Below, one piece after another: positions 21,788 through 25,456 of a stretch of DNA of 25,456 nucleotides (position 1 is the first letter of the stretch; every line of letters begins with the position of its first letter). The DNA comes from Hepatocystis sp. ex Piliocolobus tephrosceles. Taxonomy: Eukaryota > Apicomplexa > Aconoidasida > Haemosporida > Plasmodiidae. The notes below the pieces were generated by a model, which saw nothing but the letters and a program-made list of their open reading frames with translations, was not told where the DNA came from and did no database searches. The position numbers and the translations under genes are program-made. Location of the stretch: positions 1 through 25,456 of the forward strand of contig CABPSV020000163.1 in NCBI GenBank assembly GCA_902459845.2. Reading direction: 5' to 3'.

Positions 21788-22110
21788 TATATTATTCATC
21801 ATATTAAATACTTTTGGAAGTATAAAACTGTGAATTGTGAATATAACAAACATCAAAAAAATAAAATAATAACATAGCCGTGTAATTGGGTGGCCATGAA
21901 ACAAAGTAAAAAAGTATCCATATAAAACTGTAAAAACATAAACGGCGATTAAAAGCGTACTTATTTAATCATATGTTAATTTCTAGCTATATTAATTTTT
22001 TATTAAAATAAATCACACGCCTTTTTTTGCAAATAAATATATTTGTTACACGTTTACTAGATAAGGTTTTTTTTTTCCCTGTCTCTCTCTCTCTCTCCAT
22101 TTATCTATCT

Positions 22111-22148
<38 letters not shown>

Positions 22149-22875
22149 TGTTTGTTATAAATGTTATACACTCATAACACACATTAGTCCTTAATGAATT
22201 AAATCATATATGTAACACTTGTGTTTACTTAAATCTTTTCACTCAAAATACAATTTAAATAGACGTACGTATCCGCACATACATAATAAACATACATTCT
22301 ACAGAATTGTATTTTTTTTTTTTTTAATGAAGACTTACTTGATATAGTTTGGCTGGGTTTTTTTTCATCCATGCTAATTTTCTCCTTCTAGTTCTCCTAT
22401 GGGAACTTTTTTTTTTTGGTACTCCATATAACGCCGAGCTTCTTTTATTATTGTCACTATTTCCATTATTATTATTTAAAGTTATAGACATATGTAAAAA
22501 TAGGTTCGATAGAGGTTTATTTAATTTAAATGTCATTATACATTGTAAACAAATTATTACAAAAACTAAAAAATAGTTACGAAATAACATTTCTAAAGTA
22601 AACAAAAAAAAATAAAATAAAATAAAAATAAAATATATTACATACGTATATACATATATATATGCACTCAAACTTATTTCACTTCAGTTATCCCCACCTA
22701 TGTTATTTCTTAATTTCTCGCTCATTTTTGTAACATTATAAAACAAAAAATATATGTATATACCGCCCAAATGTAATACTGCTCGTTCGGCTATTTTAAC
22801 ATGTTCTTGAAATAAAAAAGATTCATTTTTTTTTTTAATTATTATTACATTTTGTTCTTTCATCTTTATTTTCAT
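21345..22875 (-). CDS. Candidate three-exon small membrane protein
   Basis: I infer exons (minus) 22764-22875, 21812-21927 and 21345-21488, with GT-AG sites and matching phases (1, then 0), giving 123 residues. The first exon reads MKIKMKEQNV to HVKIAERAVLHLG. The second gives LYGYFFTLFHGHPITRLCYY and a membrane helix ending SFILPK. The third gives TSAYDIDEIMRYTDRKLTTH, then NWLNLPPTTLINDFFLFREI and a stop. The composition is protein-like rather than simple. The product would be a single-pass protein of the size of mitochondrial inner-membrane subunits; I do not recognise it. The L32-like exon lies within its first intron on the same strand. Instead, the last exon could belong to L32 (CAA|ACA joins in phase), and the first exon could join L32 in phase too. 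Confidence 0.4.
21489..22323. other. Intronic or intergenic stretch of the L32 locus
   Basis: This holds a TA tract (about 21583-21612), T runs (21759-21784 and 22111-22147), a CT dinucleotide run (22083-22098) and the candidate exon at 21812-21927. A further small in-phase piece on the minus strand near 21620-21650 (LFFIQIEK) was seen, but it has only a weak donor. Confidence 0.5.
22324..22590 (-). CDS. Ribosomal protein bL32, probably apicoplast-targeted
   Basis: This is the 50S subunit protein L32 of an organelle ribosome. From the ATG at 22590 the frame gives 88 residues. The start MLFRNYFLVFVIICLQCIMT looks like a signal peptide. A basic, Asn-rich, transit-like stretch follows, then the L32 core GVPKKKSSHRRTRRRKLAWM and KKNPAKLYQ. 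Signal plus transit peptide is the usual apicoplast leader. The core resembles plastid L32 (VPKKRTS, then RIRKNxWKKK), which lacks the bacterial zinc cysteines, as here. The 3' end is uncertain. A strong donor (gtaagt at 22338) could join in phase to 21345-21488, giving 131 residues; unspliced, the frame ends VSLH-stop. An acceptor (tttactttag) lies just two bases before the ATG, so a 5' leader intron or an upstream coding exon is likely. Confidence 0.6.
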   Translation of the reverse strand: MLFRNYFLVFVIICLQCIMTFKLNKPLSNLFLHMSITLNNNNGNSDNNKRSSALYGVPKKKSSHRRTRRRKLAWMKKNPAKLYQVSLH

Positions 22876-23392
22876 TCTTCATTTGTATATGCTTTATGTA
22901 TATGCTTAGAAGTGTTTTAAAAAAAAAATCCTGGAAGCGTAATTATTATTGAAAAACATTTCTATGGTATATTTATGTGAATAACATAAATCAAAAATGT
23001 AACGAAAAAAATAGAGTTTTTTTTTTTTTTTTCTTTCTTACGTTTACAATTTTTTTTATTTAGGTTTTTTTTTTTTTTTTTTTTTTTTATTTGATAGGCC
23101 TTGAGTGTTCTGTTGGATTATCCATTTTCACGATGATAAATTAACTATAGCATTAATTTAATTTTGCTTGCCTCTTGCCTCTTCCCCCCTTGCCTCTTTT
23201 TATTTATTTATTATTTTTTTTTTTATTTATTAATTTTTTTTTTTTTGCTGCTGTTGTTATTTAAAAGTGTTACTTTATAAAAATGTAAAGGACTGTACAA
23301 CAAATCGTATTTTTGAATATACCATTTTTAAAGAATTGTGACAAAATGATATTATAAGTCATATGTAATATTTGAAAAGGTGGAAAAAAAAA

Positions 23393-23436
<44 letters not shown>
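22876..23436. other. Divergent promoter region before SpoU gene
   Basis: It lies between the 5' end of the minus-strand L32 locus and the plus-strand methyltransferase gene. It contains T runs (about 23016-23031 and 23066-23089) and a less AT-rich patch around 23096-23200 (ggccttgagtgttctgttgg; later cctcttgcctcttcccccct). A 40-base poly(A) run ends in the A of the SpoU start codon. No gene is supported. Confidence 0.55.
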
Positions 23437-23439
<3 letters not shown>

Positions 23440-24824
23440 TTGTTTTTGCGAAATGTAATAAAGACATATGTAACTAAAAAGTATTTACATTCTTCAGGAC
23501 TGCCTTTTCCTCTTTTCCAAAATGCTTATCTATTAAGGTGTCATGTAAATTTAGACATTTTTAATTTCAACAAGGTATATTTTTCAATTCTTACGAGTAA
23601 CTATGATAATAATAAAGTTGCAAAAAAAAACAGCGACCATGGATTTATAAATAAGGACAGTAATAATGATAAAGATAGGGGTAAATGCGACGACAGTGGT
23701 AAGTGCGACGACAGTGGTAAATGCGACGACAGTAGTAAATACGACGACATCCAGCCGCACTGGATATACGAAGATGAAAAAAAAACAAAAAAATTGTATA
23801 ATTTAGTAACTAACAAAAAAGAAAGTACCGATTTAAGAACTGAAGAAATAACATATTTAAGTATAGGAAAGAAGTCGAAAATGTTAAAATATATAATAAG
23901 ATTAAGAAAAAAAAGTAATTTTCGTAAAAAAATGAATGCTTTTTTTGTTAAAGGTTCAAACATAATAACTCATTTGTTATATAATAATAATTTAGAATTT
24001 GAAGCGGTTTTATCAAATGATAAAAAAATATTACAACAATTTTTAAAAAAATGTAATAAATTATATCATGTAAATAATGAAATTTTAAGATACATTTTTA
24101 ATGATTCAGTAATAGTATCGAAAGAAAAAGTGTATGATTCTGTAGGAATAATAAAAATACCAACAAACGATGCTATGATAAAATCAATAAAACAAATAAA
24201 GTTCTTACTAGCTTTAGATCGAATTCGATATGCATATAATTTAGGAAAAATTTTAAACGTTGCATATTCAATGAATATTGATTGTATATTTTATGCTCAT
24301 AACACAGTAGATCAATTTAATCATAAAGTTATGGAAATAACAAAAGGATTACATTTAAAAATCCCTTATTTAAGCGGTTCCTACTCCAACTTAAAAGAGA
24401 TATGTCAGGAACATAATTTAATACCCATAGTAGCACATATTGATGGGACTATGGATTTACAAAAAATTGTTAAAAATTCAAAATACCAAGGTGTTTGCTT
24501 GATATTAGGGAACGAGTCTACGGGTCCACACATGGATATCCTAAATTTTGCAAAATCGTAAAAAAAAAAAAAAAAACACTTTTATTAAACGGGCATATAA
24601 AATATAATTTATACACATTATTGTCTATACATAGCACACTTTGCATACGTTGCATATTTTTAATCATTCCATTCTTTTTCGAATAATAATGAATTTTTTT
24701 TTTTTTTTTTTTTTTTTTTTCTCCTTTTTTCAGAATTAGTATACCTATGCACGAAATGACGGACTCTTTAAACGTGTCGGTGGCGGCAAGTATCTTAATT
24801 CATTACATTAAAAACGCTTTCTAG
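23437..24824 (+). CDS. SpoU (SPOUT) RNA 2'-O-ribose methyltransferase
   Basis: It would transfer methyl from S-adenosylmethionine to a ribose 2'-OH of rRNA or tRNA. Exons 23437-24557 and 24734-24824 give 403 residues. The ATG at 23437 follows a 40-base A run. The start MLFLRNVIKTYVTKKYLHSS is a typical mitochondrial-type presequence, so an organelle is likely. An inserted Lys/Asp-rich repeat (KCDDSG) lies at about 83-104. The substrate-binding SpoU_sub domain begins near 163 (RKKMNAFFVKGSNIITHLLY). The catalytic domain has motif 1 RIRYAYNLGKILNVAYSMNI (Asn268 present), motif 2 CLILGNESTGP (about 354-364) and, in exon 2, motif 3 ISIPMHEMTDSLNVSVAASI (375-394). Asn274 stands where motif 1 usually has arginine. 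The family's trefoil knot spans motifs 2-3, so both exons are essential. MRM1/MRM3/RlmB-type enzymes are the nearest relatives. Confidence 0.88.
23683..23748. repeat. 18-bp coding repeat in SpoU gene
   Basis: Three full copies and one partial copy of aaatgcgacgacagtggt encode Lys-Cys-Asp-Asp-Ser-Gly. The insert is G+C-richer than its surroundings and sits in the low-complexity linker before the substrate-binding domain. Confidence 0.93.

Positions 24825-25456
<632 letters not shown>

Noticed and set aside
22921..23150. Possible plus-strand two-exon frame reading PGSVIIIEKHFYG then LECSVGLSIFTMIN
   Set aside because: The donor and acceptor phases agree, but no open start leads into the first piece. 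It ends within 45 bases of the acceptor. I judge it chance.

Overview
The window looks like nuclear chromosomal DNA of a malaria parasite (Plasmodium). It is extremely A+T-rich and full of long poly(A)/poly(T) runs and TA microsatellites. Its genes are Lys/Asn/Ile-rich, and their short GT-AG introns end in T tracts. It carries an alveolin (inner membrane complex protein), a NEK kinase, a RAP-domain protein and a plastid-type ribosomal protein L32 with a secretory leader. From memory, an IMC1g alveolin next to NEK2 matches a P. falciparum chromosome 5 neighbourhood. I could not check this and cannot name the species.

Layout, left to right: (1) a type II membrane protein of unknown function, minus, 1836-2915; (2) a WDR55/JIP5-like WD40 ribosome-biogenesis protein, plus, 4166-5140; (3) a six-exon SMAP/AGD5-type ArfGAP, plus, 7037-9601; (4) a signal-peptide protein with three C-terminal membrane helices, minus, 10093-11223, which I propose is a diverged ribophorin II/Swp1 subunit of oligosaccharyltransferase; (5) a RAP-domain organellar RNA protein, plus, 12035-14428; (6) an eight-exon NEK-family kinase, minus, 14487-16524; (7) an IMC1g-like alveolin, minus, 18416-19372; (8) a complicated minus-strand locus, 21345-22875, with an L32-like exon and exons that may form a second, interleaved membrane-protein gene; (9) a two-exon SpoU-family RNA 2'-O-methyltransferase, plus, 23437-24824.

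The genes do not form an operon or one pathway. They are separate housekeeping and stage-specific units. Three concern organelle translation (RAP protein, L32, SpoU methyltransferase), two the secretory pathway (ArfGAP, OST-like protein) and two the parasite's cell-shape and sexual-stage machinery (alveolin, NEK). The intergenic sequence holds homopolymers and several minisatellites with periods of 10, 11, 12, 14-16, 18, 24 and 25 bases.

I see no mobile element, CRISPR array, tRNA or rRNA. I see no clearly new multi-gene system. The points most worth a second look are the OST-like protein, the L32 locus with competing exons, a methyltransferase lacking the usual motif 1 arginine, and two possible unannotated small spliced genes.
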